9,050 bases of DNA from Desulfobacterales bacterium. Its GTDB lineage: Bacteria; Desulfobacterota; Desulfobacteria; Desulfobacterales; Desulfobacteraceae. The DNA is taken from NCBI GenBank assembly GCA_022361095.1, contig JAKSBO010000598.1, forward strand, positions 1 to 9,050, given 5' to 3'. Position 1 is the stretch's first letter. Each line of letters begins with the position of its first letter. The translations under genes were made by a program, and so were the position numbers. Shown here one piece after another: positions 1-6,242 of this stretch. The notes under the pieces are model-generated. The model saw nothing but the letters and a program-made list of their open reading frames with translations. It made no database searches and had not been told where the DNA came from.

Positions 1-294
1 CAAGGCCAGATCCAGATCGACGATACCGGGGCCGTTATCTTTTGCACAAATTTCAATGCCTCTTCTGTTGCCGGTTTCAAGCATTTTCATCCGGATGCTC
101 CCATGGTCGGCATAAAAAAAAATATTGGTGGCCAACTCGGAAACCGCCGTGGCCAACGTGTATTGCTTTACCGTGCTGAACCCGGCCGCTTCCGCATGTT
201 CTCGCACGGCCTCGGCCGCTACTATGATATCTTTTTCCTGTCGGATATCAAACCTGACTTCCATCCGGTTACCCCCGGGAATGTTGTGTGTCAT
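1..294 (-). CDS. rsbT: RsbT-type serine/threonine switch kinase (anti-sigma-factor-like HATPase), partial
   Basis: Cytoplasmic GHKL-fold protein kinase of the RsbRST partner-switching module. In the family, RsbT phosphorylates the STAS proteins RsbR and RsbS and, once released, activates a downstream output protein. The 98 codons present begin MTHNIPGGNR and carry the N-box SELATNIFFYA (about residues 52-62, Glu53 and Asn57) and the G1 box DNGPGI (86-91), both needed for ATP binding. Family members are about 130-140 residues, so roughly the last 35-40, with the glycine-rich ATP lid, lie beyond the left edge. I chose the start at 294 because GGAGG lies 9 bases upstream. A second Met at 264 preceded by a G-run is possible and would remove a 10-residue extension. 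The gene overlaps rsbS by 26 bp, which suggests translational coupling. The family call is firm; the output partner is not in the window. Confidence 0.9.
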   Translation of the reverse strand, partial: MTHNIPGGNRMEVRFDIRQEKDIIVAAEAVREHAEAAGFSTVKQYTLATAVSELATNIFFYADHGSIRMKMLETGNRRGIEICAKDNGPGIVDLDLAL

Positions 295-649
295 TTTTGA
301 CGTCCTCCAGCAGTGCCACCCCCTGTTCAATGCCGACAGCCGTAAAAAACGCACCGGGCTCAACCCCCAGGTCAACAAGTGAAATGGCGATCCCGGCACT
401 GATCCCGGTAAACACGGTATGACCGCCGAACAGCCGGACCATCTTTGCCGTATCAAACAATTTCCGGGCCTGGTGGGTGTCGACCAGGGTCACATCGGCA
501 AGATCAATGACCACCCCGTTTAACCGGCTCCGGCCGAATTCTTCTATGATGCCTTGCTGAACCCATTCCACGAATTCATCGTAAAGCTCCGCCCGAATCG
601 TCAGGATCAGGCAGTCCCGGTTCAGGTGCATTCCGGTCCGGCTTTTCAT
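269..649 (-). CDS. rsbS: RsbS-like STAS-domain scaffold/antagonist protein
   Basis: Single STAS domain of 126 residues, close to the roughly 120 typical of RsbS. In the family, RsbS sits in the stressosome and holds RsbT inactive until RsbT phosphorylates it. The hydrophobic strand GVVIDLADVTLVD (45-57) leads into the phospho-site loop, where DTHQAR places Thr58 at the position of the Ser59 phosphorylated in Bacillus subtilis RsbS. A second conserved segment, GISAGIAISLVDLG (82-95), matches the RsbR/RsbS C-terminal half and has Ser90 at the second site. The start at 649 overlaps the upstream rsbR stop as ATGA, typical of coupled translation. A later Met at 631 is less likely. It lies between rsbR and rsbT, in the classical R-S-T order. 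The family assignment is secure; calling it RsbS rather than another STAS paralogue rests on position and length. Confidence 0.9.
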   Translation of the reverse strand: MKSRTGMHLNRDCLILTIRAELYDEFVEWVQQGIIEEFGRSRLNGVVIDLADVTLVDTHQARKLFDTAKMVRLFGGHTVFTGISAGIAISLVDLGVEPGAFFTAVGIEQGVALLEDVKNDTQHSRG

Positions 650-1053
650 GGGCGGCTTTCTTTTTGAACTGTGTAACCGGTCTTATCAAAGGCCAGCCCC
701 AGCGCATCGGACAATTTCGCCGTGGTGATGGTGTTAGCCAGATCAACCCCCAGGTTCACCAGGGTCATGGCGATTTCAGCCGACATGCCCGATATGATGG
801 TGTCGGCACCGACCAGCTTGGTGGCCTTGCAGATTTTTATCAAATGATTGGCCACGGCACTGTCCACCACCGGAACGCTCAGAATATCCAGGATGATAAC
901 CTTTGAGTTCGTGTCAATAATCTTTTCCAGCATTACTTCCATGATTTCCTGGACCCGTTTGGAATCAATGGTGCCGAAAACAGGAAGCAATAAAATGCCG
1001 TCCCAGAGAATATTAACCGGTGTGCCCGTTCGCCGTTGGGTATCTTTCGTCAT
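646..1053 (-). CDS. rsbR: RsbR-like STAS-domain protein lacking an N-terminal sensor domain
   Basis: 135 residues forming essentially one STAS domain (about 15-125). It corresponds to the C-terminal half of RsbR, whose B. subtilis form is about 274 residues with an N-terminal globin-like sensor domain. The segment VPVVDSAVANHL (60-71) matches the RsbR phospho-site loop and puts Ser65 where B. subtilis RsbR has Thr171. [17 protein letters not shown] (89-105) matches the Thr205 region, with Thr97 in place. The start at 1053 has AAGGAG with a normal spacer, so the protein appears to begin without a sensor rather than being a broken longer gene. It is the first gene of the rsbRST operon and likely forms a mixed STAS core with RsbS that binds RsbT. 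Codons 77-105 recur as an 83-bp copy at 2641-2723. No convincing promoter could be picked upstream. Confidence 0.87.
   Translation of the reverse strand: MTKDTQRRTGTPVNILWDGILLLPVFGTIDSKRVQEIMEVMLEKIIDTNSKVIILDILSVPVVDSAVANHLIKICKATKLVGADTIISGMSAEIAMTLVNLGVDLANTITTAKLSDALGLAFDKTGYTVQKESRP
742..824. repeat. Dispersed direct repeat, copy 1 (inside rsbR)
   Basis: This 83-bp stretch inside rsbR matches 2641-2723 at 76 of 83 positions without gaps, in the same orientation, at a constant offset of 1899 bp. Differences are at 752, 755, 756, 792, 803, 812 and 823. Copy 1 lies in an intact gene and is the likely source type. Copy 2 lies in the chimeric remnant. Confidence 0.93.
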
Positions 1054-1339
1054 TGCTGTTCTCCTTGTGATCAGGATAAATACGATTAAATACTGTTGGA
1101 ACGCTTGTCTTTAGCTGTGTAGAAAAAATGAATAGATCGTTTCCGCATACAATTAACGGTCAGGATATGAGACGATGCCGAAGGTTTGTATACTGTCTGA
1201 TATTACCAGTATGTTATCCCGCTGTAAAGCAATCATGAATTTCAACTTGTGCGGTATGTTTTCCATAAAGGGTTAGGGATGTATTTTCTCTTTGAGGGGG
1301 CCTCTAGTACTTAGCGGTGGCCTTAAGATGATTTTCATA

Positions 1340-1399
1340 TGGTCCCCGGATTTTTTCCGGAAGACCTGGGGGATTTCCCCTGCGGAGGTGAGATCATCA
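1340..1399 (+). pseudogene. Possible remnant of an AraC-family C-terminal helix-turn-helix
   Basis: One plus-strand frame reads FFRKTWGISPAEVRSS over 1352-1399. This resembles the end of the AraC/XylS domain (F-[KR]-K-x-x-G-x-S-P-x-E-x-R): phenylalanine, basic pair, aromatic, Gly, Ser-Pro, Glu and Arg fall at the expected spacings. Just upstream, WSPD sits where the family has a YFSR-like segment. Further upstream the frame (SGGLKMIFI) does not look like the rest of the second helix-turn-helix, and nothing downstream extends it. The frame has no ribosome binding site. It may be a decayed fragment or a chance match; the match is short. Confidence 0.3.
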
Positions 1400-1570
1400 A
1401 AAAAACCTTGTTTTATCTCCGTTTTTGGAGTAGGGGATGAATGGTTTCCGACTCACGGTCAAATTAAAATTATCCGGTATATAGGCTGAGTTCAACGCGC
1501 TTTGCCGGGGGCATTTCCACCTGCCCGCCGGCGCAGAAAAAAAGCTTAAGATACGGGTCTGTATGGGAGG

Positions 1571-1598
1571 TTGTATTCCGGCCGGGAGTCTTTAATGT
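1571..1598 (+). promoter_or_regulatory. Weak sigma-70-like promoter candidate for the beta-barrel gene
   Basis: TTGTAT at 1571-1576 and TAATGT at 1593-1598 are separated by 16 bp, about 35 bp before the start codon. The match to consensus is modest and no other evidence supports it. Confidence 0.3.
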
Positions 1599-1632
1599 TG
1601 CATAACAGTTGCTCGGAAAAAAGGAGAAAATG

Positions 1633-2409
1633 ATGAAGAAGACTTACTGCATTGCTGCACTGCTGGCGGTTCTCCTGGTGGTTTCAGGAGTCAGTTTTGC
1701 CCAGGGTAGCGGAAAGACCAATGGACAAGGCGTATTCAAACTGGATCTGGAATATGAACGGCTGGACTTTGACATGGAGATGGTGTCGGCCAGTAATACC
1801 GTTGATGTCAATGACTGGAACAAAACCTACGAAGCGCCCTACGAAAGAGACGCAGCCGTGCTCACGGCCAGCTACGGGATCTGCAATTACGCGGATGTCC
1901 TGGTGAGCCTGGGCTACATGGAAGACGACATGATGGCGGATAGCCGCAGCGGCGCCGAGACCGACCACACCCAGAAAGGCGATTCCGCTTACCTCTGGAA
2001 ACTGGGGCTGAAGTTCAACTTTTACCAGCATAAATCCGGTTTTTACCTGGGCGGGGCTGCCAATTACAGCCAGTGGGAGTCCGGGGATGATTCCTACACA
2101 AGTACGCCGGGTTTCGAACCCCGCAGCTTTGAAGTCGAGTGCAAGTCCTATGACGCCTCCCTTTATGCGGGAATGAGCTGGAAAAAAATCACTGCCTGGG
2201 CCGGCGTGGAATACACGGAGGTCGACATCGAGCAGAATTTAAGGGATTATCCCCTAGGCGATGATGCCAGCTACGACTTCGAGCTTGAAGATAACTGGGG
2301 AGCCCTGGTGGGCCTGACCTATACCATCAACAAGCATTTTGATGTCACGGCCGGGGGCCGGTTCGTGAACCAGACCAGTTTTAACATAGGCGTAGGCTAC
2401 CGCTTTTAA
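1633..2409 (+). CDS. Small outer-membrane beta-barrel protein of unknown role
   Basis: 258 residues from the ATG at 1633. That start puts AAGGAG (1621-1626) six bases upstream; the adjacent ATG at 1630 has only a 3-base spacer. The protein opens with a classical signal peptide, MKKTYCIAALLAVLLVVSGV, with likely cleavage after SFA near residue 23. The mature part has repeated alternating strands with aromatic girdles, such as VFKLDLEYERLDF, GFYLGGAANYSQW, WKKITAWAGVEYTEV and WGALVGLTYTI, joined by acidic loops. It ends in FNIGVGYRF, whose terminal Phe is the usual signal for the BAM insertion machinery. Size and pattern suggest roughly 8-12 strands, as in small OmpA/OmpW-like barrels. It is not a TonB receptor: there is no plug or TonB box. 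It stands alone, with its own terminator at 2454. Function and ligand are unknown. Confidence 0.85.
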   Translation: MKKTYCIAALLAVLLVVSGVSFAQGSGKTNGQGVFKLDLEYERLDFDMEMVSASNTVDVNDWNKTYEAPYERDAAVLTASYGICNYADVLVSLGYMEDDMMADSRSGAETDHTQKGDSAYLWKLGLKFNFYQHKSGFYLGGAANYSQWESGDDSYTSTPGFEPRSFEVECKSYDASLYAGMSWKKITAWAGVEYTEVDIEQNLRDYPLGDDASYDFELEDNWGALVGLTYTINKHFDVTAGGRFVNQTSFNIGVGYRF

Positions 2410-2453
2410 TACGGCGGCCTGATTCGGGCGGTTTCAAGCCCTGAACATCTGTT

Positions 2454-2497
2454 GCCGGCAGTGCGGGCATCCTGTCCCGCTGCCGGCTCTCTTTTTT
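2454..2497 (+). terminator. Strong rho-independent terminator after the beta-barrel gene
   Basis: GCCGGCA (2454-2460) pairs with TGCCGGC (2481-2487), and after a two-base bulge GCGGG pairs with CCCGC. The loop is about 8 bases. TCTCTTTTTT follows at once. It starts 45 bp after the stop codon of the beta-barrel gene. Confidence 0.88.
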
Positions 2498-2544
2498 CTC
2501 CATCCGGCCTGATACCGGCAGGGAATTTGCCGTGATTTATTCTT

Positions 2545-2856
2545 TTATCTGAGGGCCGAAATATCGTTATCCTGTTTTTCCGGAATTTCAACACATGAGA
2601 TGGGATTATAATTTGAGAAAAATCTAAAACCCTTATCGTCATCAACCCCCGGGCGCACCAGGGTCATGGCGATTTCAGCCGACATGCCCGGTATGATGGT
2701 GCCGGCACCGGCCAGCTTGGTTGCGGTTTGAATGACCCGATCCTTAATAGTGGGTATCCCAAGGGGACGTCTCCCTTCGTTTGGCTTCGGAATCATTACA
2801 CGTAAAACAGGTTGTGGTATATATGCCTTTTCACGTAATTCCTTTCTTTTAAGCAT
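2545..2856 (-). pseudogene. Chimeric remnant: group II intron reverse transcriptase fragment fused to an RsbR STAS fragment
   Basis: An open frame of 103 codons with two recognisable parts. Residues 4-45 match the N-terminal part of group II intron reverse transcriptase/maturase proteins (LtrA type): [29 protein letters not shown]. These are the conserved IPK and RPLGIP-DRxxQ blocks that precede the RT palm. Residues 45-72 ([20 protein letters not shown] and on to GVD) match RsbR 77-105 and form the 83-bp repeat. The remaining 31 codons resemble nothing I know. The catalytic YADD block, maturase domain and any intron RNA domain V are absent, and the N-terminus lacks the usual leading region: a TGA lies two codons upstream of the ATG in frame. 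It is almost certainly non-functional as an RT. Of the seven base differences from intact rsbR, six change amino acids (V to A, D to G, S to P, N to R, L to P), consistent with relaxed constraint. Whether it is expressed is unknown. Confidence 0.8.
2641..2723. repeat. Dispersed direct repeat, copy 2 (rsbR-derived, inside the chimera)
   Basis: About 92% identical to 742-824, with sharp edges. Homology stops at 2724, where the RT fragment begins, and before 2641, where the frame continues into unrelated sequence. It therefore represents an internal slice of rsbR rather than a gene end. Confidence 0.93.
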
Positions 2857-2927
2857 CTTTCATACCTTGCTTGACAAAAAGCGTTCCCATCAAGCAGGGA
2901 TCATAAAACAAGGTTTAACCCCCCATA

Positions 2928-2956
2928 TTGACTCCCGCCGCAACCCGTGCTATAGG
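2928..2956 (+). promoter_or_regulatory. Sigma-70-type promoter for the first AraC regulator
   Basis: TTGACT (2928-2933) and TATAGG (2951-2956) are separated by exactly 17 bp. The predicted transcript start near 2963 gives a leader of about 65 bases before the ATG at 3028. The leader contains a short tandem AACAACCT at 2975-2982 and 2987-2994. Confidence 0.62.
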
Positions 2957-3027
2957 CATCAAAAACAAAGTCTGAACAACCTAACAAACAACCTGCCATT
3001 TCAATCATGGCCTGAAATTTAGAGACA

Positions 3028-4005
3028 ATGCAGGAAAAATACATAGAAATCAATTGCTGCTCGGCTGATACCCTCGCACTGGAAAAGCCGCCCGGACTGA
3101 TCACCCCGCTCCAACCCGGCACGTCAGGCCCCGACATGTTCCGGGTCATTTCCGTCCGCCCGGGGTTCTGCATGTATGCCATCCGCATCGACCCCAAACG
3201 CATGCCGGGATTCGACTTTAAAATCCAACAGACACCGGTGCAGTTCGGATTCTGCCTGAGCGGCGAGACCCGGACCCAATACAACATGGGCAACAGGTGC
3301 CGTAATGCGGAATTCATCAACCGGACCGGCACAAACTCCGTCTGCTGCATGTCACGCATCGACGGCAAAAGCCGCCTGCTTTCGGACAAGGTGTCCAATT
3401 GCGTGGCCATCCAGATCGACAGGGAGATCCTGAACCAATACCTGGGAACGGATGCAGATAAGATACCTGCCCCGTGCCGCCAGGTACTTGACGGCGAGCA
3501 TCCCATCTGCGGACTGCCCATGACCGGTGAAATGCACCAGACCGCTGCCCAGGTATTTGCCACCACATATAAAGACGCGGCCCGGCAATTGTTCCTTGAG
3601 GCCAAAGCCCTTGAGCTTCTCTCCCTGCAGATCGCCCGGCTGATCCGGGAGCCAAGCCCTGAAGTCAAATCCCTGACCAGTGCCGAAACCGAGAATATCC
3701 GGGCCGCCGGCGATATCCTGATCAACAGCATGCAGGAGCCGCCCACCATTGCAGAACTCGCCCGGATGGTGGGCACCAATGAATTCAAACTGAAAAAAGG
3801 GTTCAAACAGGTGTTTAACGCCACCATATTTCAGTTTCTCCAGCACCACCGCATGGCCGCGGCCAGGGATATTATCGTTAACCAGGGTGCCAACGTCAGT
3901 CAGGCTGCCGATTTTATCGGATATGTCAATATCGGCCATTTTATCGCCTGCTACAAAAAGGCCTTTGGTTCCACCCCGGGAGCCCATAAACAGGCCACCC
4001 GGTAA
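3028..4005 (+). CDS. AraC-family transcriptional regulator, PchR/YbtA-like (module 1)
   Basis: 325 residues, typical of the PchR/YbtA group that activates siderophore receptor genes. The N-terminal ligand-binding part includes TPVQFGFCLSGETRTQYN, the region where PchR-type proteins carry a GFCLSG-like strand, and FLEAKALELLSLQIARL (about 190-206), the linker helix typical of the group. The C-terminal DNA-binding domain spans about 224-323. Its first helix-turn-helix is in TIAELARMVGTNEFKLKKGF (240-259) and the second in VSQAADFIGYVNIGHFIACY (290-309), followed by KKAFGSTPGAHK. The usual terminal Tyr-Arg of the signature is replaced by His-Lys. The start at 3028 is the only sensible ATG, but no clear Shine-Dalgarno precedes it, only AGAGA. 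The FyuA-like receptor follows 161 bp downstream, with a 21-bp-period operator in the gap, so the regulator probably activates that gene when its ferric-ligand is present. The family call is firm; the ligand is unknown. Confidence 0.9.
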   Translation: MQEKYIEINCCSADTLALEKPPGLITPLQPGTSGPDMFRVISVRPGFCMYAIRIDPKRMPGFDFKIQQTPVQFGFCLSGETRTQYNMGNRCRNAEFINRTGTNSVCCMSRIDGKSRLLSDKVSNCVAIQIDREILNQYLGTDADKIPAPCRQVLDGEHPICGLPMTGEMHQTAAQVFATTYKDAARQLFLEAKALELLSLQIARLIREPSPEVKSLTSAETENIRAAGDILINSMQEPPTIAELARMVGTNEFKLKKGFKQVFNATIFQFLQHHRMAAARDIIVNQGANVSQAADFIGYVNIGHFIACYKKAFGSTPGAHKQATR

Positions 4006-4020
4006 TCCCCGTTTCATCAT

Positions 4021-4060
4021 TCCTGTACGGATCCGGAATATTCTTGTTCGTATCCGGAAT
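4021..4060 (+). promoter_or_regulatory. Putative AraC-type operator A: 19-bp direct repeat with 21-bp period
   Basis: TCCTGTACGGATCCGGAAT (4021-4039) and TCTTGTTCGTATCCGGAAT (4042-4060) match at 16 of 19 positions and lie exactly 21 bp apart, two helical turns. This is the araI1-I2 style layout of AraC-family activators. It lies just after the regulator gene and 16 bp before the -35 element of the receptor promoter. Direct binding is an inference. Confidence 0.72.
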
Positions 4061-4076
4061 TTCACCCTCCCCACCC

Positions 4077-4105
4077 TTGAAACCATGAATATCTTCGGCT
4101 ATTAG
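4077..4105 (+). promoter_or_regulatory. Sigma-70-type promoter for receptor 1
   Basis: TTGAAA (4077-4082), a 17-bp spacer and TATTAG (4100-4105). It sits downstream of operator A, as expected for an activated promoter. No convincing Fur box overlaps it. Confidence 0.55.
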
Positions 4106-4166
4106 TTAGCGTCAAATTAAAAAGTGAGGAAAGCGCTATTTATTTCAACTAATTAAGAGGTGTTTC

Positions 4167-6218
4167 ATGCCAGTTTTCAATCCCCACCCGATCAAACGAT
4201 ACTCATGTATCGCCGTGTTTGCCTTAATTTTTCTTGCCTGGACCGGTCCGGTCCCGGCCGAGGAGAAAAAACCGGATGCCCCCGCAGAAACAGCAGAAAC
4301 GGAAACCATCTGGGTAACTGCCCAGAAACAGGAACAGGATATCAAAGATGTTCCCATCACCATGTCGGTATTTGATACCTATGCCCTGGATGACATGAAC
4401 GTTGAGAACATCAAGGACATCATGGCGTATACCCCGAACATGTCCTATTTCCACGCCGGTGCAGAAGGGGTGGGCACCCCGACAATCCGGGGGCTCACCG
4501 CATCACTGAGGTCCTTTGGTACATCCACAGCCCTCTATGTGGACGGCATCCCCTACACCCGCGGCTTCGGCTTTGACACCATTGTCCAGGACATCCGGCA
4601 GATCGAGGTCCTCAAGGGCCCCCAGGGAACGCTCTACGGAAAAAATGCCGAGGCAGGTGTGGTCAACATTATTACCCAAAAACCCGGCAATACCTTCAGG
4701 TCCTGGGTCAAAGGAGTGCTTGGAGAAGACAATAAAGGGGTGGCCGGCGCCGGCATCAGCGGCCCGGTCGTCAAAGATAAACTATTAATCGGGGTGTCTG
4801 CCAAGCATTACCAGAAAGACGGATTCATCACCAACACCAACACCGGGGACACGGTCAACGACCAGGAATACGACTTCGGCAAACTGAATATGATTTTCAC
4901 CCCCACCGATAACCTGGCGTTTTCACTGATCGCACAGACCATTCAATATGATAATGGCGATCTGGCTTTGAATAACATCACTGCCGCCGATCCAAGGGAA
5001 GTTTCCTCAGATCTTGACGGGTATGACAAACCCTCCTCCACAATCGGCGGACTGACCACCACGTATACGTATAACGACATCAAATTCGAAACGGTTCTGA
5101 CCTATTGGAACTATAAGTTCGACTCTCTGAACGACTTTGATTTCACTTCCAGCGCCGCTGCCCAGAACCATCTTCGAAGTAAGAACGCGTTTGAAAAAAT
5201 ATCAGGGGAATTCCGGGTCAGCTCAAAGGCAGGCCCTGTCACCTGGCTTCTCGGCGGGTATGCGGACCGGGATGATGATAAGGTTGACAATGTTCAGACC
5301 TTTTCGTTTGGGCAGGCAGAAATCATACATGATTTAGGCGCCGGAAACCTCAGTGCCTTTGCCCATGCCGATTGGGATATCACCGACCGTTTGGCCCTCA
5401 TCGGCGGCATCCGGTACGACAATGATGAAAAGGAATTCACCGAAGCCTCCTCAAGCACTGATGAAAAGGATGATTACTCGGCCATATCTCCGAAACTGGC
5501 TGTCCGGTATAAAGTGACCCCGGATTCCATGGTGTTTGCCACGGCGTCCCGGGGATACCGGGCCGGCGGGTTCAACTCCTTTGCGCCGTCCTTCGGTCAG
5601 GCCCAAAACCTGAGTTATGACAAAGAAACCGTCTGGAACTATGAGATCGGCAGCAAGGCCGGCTTTTTCAACAACCGCCTCGTCCTGAACCTGGCAGTCT
5701 TTTACATGGATATCAAGGACATGCAGGTGGAAAGTGCCGTAGACGCAACCTATACCTGGATACAGAATGCCGCCGAAGCCGTGTCCAAAGGTATTGAACT
5801 CGAAGCCCAGTTCAGGGCCACGGATACCATCAAGCTGTTTACCTCATGCGGATACACCGATGTCACCTTTGACCAATTTTCAGACGCCAACGGAGATTAC
5901 AGCGGCAATACCAGCCCGTATGCCCCCAAGTACAATTTGAGTGTCGGGGCCCAGTACCGCTCGCATGCCGGATGGTTTGCCCGCATTGACGCAACGGCCT
6001 ACGGCAGGATGTACCTGGATAAAGCCAACCAGTACAAGCGGGATGCCTTTGCCCTGCTTAATGCCAAGATCGGCTATGAAGGGGAATCCTTTGATGCCTA
6101 TATCTCGGCAAATAATATCTTTGATGAGGAATACGACAGCACAGGCTATTACGAAGGCAGATACACCTTACCTTCCCCGCCCCGTGAAGTTGCGCTGTCA
6201 GTGGCTTACAGGTTCTAG
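4167..6218 (+). CDS. TonB-dependent outer-membrane receptor, FyuA-like (module 1)
   Basis: 683 residues, close to the 673 of the yersiniabactin/pesticin receptor FyuA. It should import a ferric-siderophore-like ligand across the outer membrane using TonB-ExbBD energy. A signal peptide covers about 1-31 (hydrophobic CIAVFALIFLAW, cleavage near VPA). The TonB box is ETIWVTAQK (46-54). The plug domain (about 58-172) includes DVPITMSVF, PTIRGLTASL, ALYVDGIPY and the family block IEVLKGPQGTLYGKNAEAGV, followed by VNIITQKP. The barrel fills the remainder with many amphipathic strands (for example ALIGGIRYDNDE, FATASRGYRAGGFN, FNNRLVLNLAVFYMDI) and ends REVALSVAYRF with terminal Phe. The start at 4167 has AAGAGG at 4155-4160, spacer 6. 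The frame is intact from start to stop. The substrate cannot be told from sequence. FyuA similarity plus a PchR/YbtA-like neighbour make a phenolate-type siderophore the leading guess. Confidence 0.93.
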   Translation: MPVFNPHPIKRYSCIAVFALIFLAWTGPVPAEEKKPDAPAETAETETIWVTAQKQEQDIKDVPITMSVFDTYALDDMNVENIKDIMAYTPNMSYFHAGAEGVGTPTIRGLTASLRSFGTSTALYVDGIPYTRGFGFDTIVQDIRQIEVLKGPQGTLYGKNAEAGVVNIITQKPGNTFRSWVKGVLGEDNKGVAGAGISGPVVKDKLLIGVSAKHYQKDGFITNTNTGDTVNDQEYDFGKLNMIFTPTDNLAFSLIAQTIQYDNGDLALNNITAADPREVSSDLDGYDKPSSTIGGLTTTYTYNDIKFETVLTYWNYKFDSLNDFDFTSSAAAQNHLRSKNAFEKISGEFRVSSKAGPVTWLLGGYADRDDDKVDNVQTFSFGQAEIIHDLGAGNLSAFAHADWDITDRLALIGGIRYDNDEKEFTEASSSTDEKDDYSAISPKLAVRYKVTPDSMVFATASRGYRAGGFNSFAPSFGQAQNLSYDKETVWNYEIGSKAGFFNNRLVLNLAVFYMDIKDMQVESAVDATYTWIQNAAEAVSKGIELEAQFRATDTIKLFTSCGYTDVTFDQFSDANGDYSGNTSPYAPKYNLSVGAQYRSHAGWFARIDATAYGRMYLDKANQYKRDAFALLNAKIGYEGESFDAYISANNIFDEEYDSTGYYEGRYTLPSPPREVALSVAYRF

Positions 6219-6242
6219 GTGTGTTTGAATGAACCAGGCGAA

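Larger units (their letters stand above)
1054..1632. other. Gene-poor intergenic region between the rsb operon and the beta-barrel gene
   Basis: About 580 bp between the divergent rsbR and beta-barrel genes. I find no convincing complete gene. It holds several short stem-loops: GAGG/CCTC at 1294-1304, a larger one at 1341-1366 (outer stem GGTC/GACC, inner stem CCGGA/TCCGG) and GGGG/CCCC near 1367-1380. A 6-bp inverted pair ATACTG/CAGTAT lies at 1190-1212 with an 11-bp gap. The reading frame starting with TTG at 1292 contains a short AraC-like motif that is listed separately. None of these is enough to name a riboswitch or small RNA. Confidence 0.6.
2498..2927. other. Intergenic region holding decayed DNA
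   Basis: Between the terminator and the next promoter the only coding signal is the minus-strand RT-rsbR chimera. Other features are a weak stem CGGCA/TGCCG at 2516-2532 followed by a T-rich stretch, and a 7-bp inverted pair TGCTTGA (2868-2874) / TCAAGCA (2890-2896) just upstream of the chimera. No intact gene is present. Confidence 0.6.

Noticed and set aside
1190..1212. ATACTG/CAGTAT inverted pair resembling a LexA box
   Set aside because: CTG and CAG are separated by 11 bases rather than the 10 of the classical box, and no SOS gene adjoins. Six-base arms are common by chance.
1300..1450. Cluster of small stem-loops considered as a riboswitch such as c-di-GMP GEMM
   Set aside because: None of the conserved GEMM or other riboswitch core motifs is present, and the stems are short and unconnected.
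1684..2031. Minus-strand open frame opposite the beta-barrel gene
   Set aside because: The plus-strand frame has a signal peptide, ribosome binding site and barrel pattern; the reverse frame has none of these.
2868..2896. TGCTTGA/TCAAGCA inverted pair upstream of the RT-rsbR chimera, with TTGACA inside
   Set aside because: No -10 element lies at a proper distance on either strand and the arms are short, so neither a promoter nor a terminal inverted repeat can be supported.
2901..3827. Long minus-strand open frame of 308 codons opposite the first AraC gene
   Set aside because: The product is rich in Ser/Arg/Met with no recognisable domain and lies antisense to a clear AraC gene. It is a shadow frame caused by codon bias.
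3352..4086. Minus-strand open frame of 244 codons opposite the first AraC gene
   Set aside because: Glycine-rich reverse reading of the AraC coding sequence with no family resemblance.
4006..4166. Search for a Fur box before receptor 1
   Set aside because: No stretch approaches a GATAATGATAATCATTATC-like palindrome, so iron regulation through Fur cannot be claimed from this sequence.
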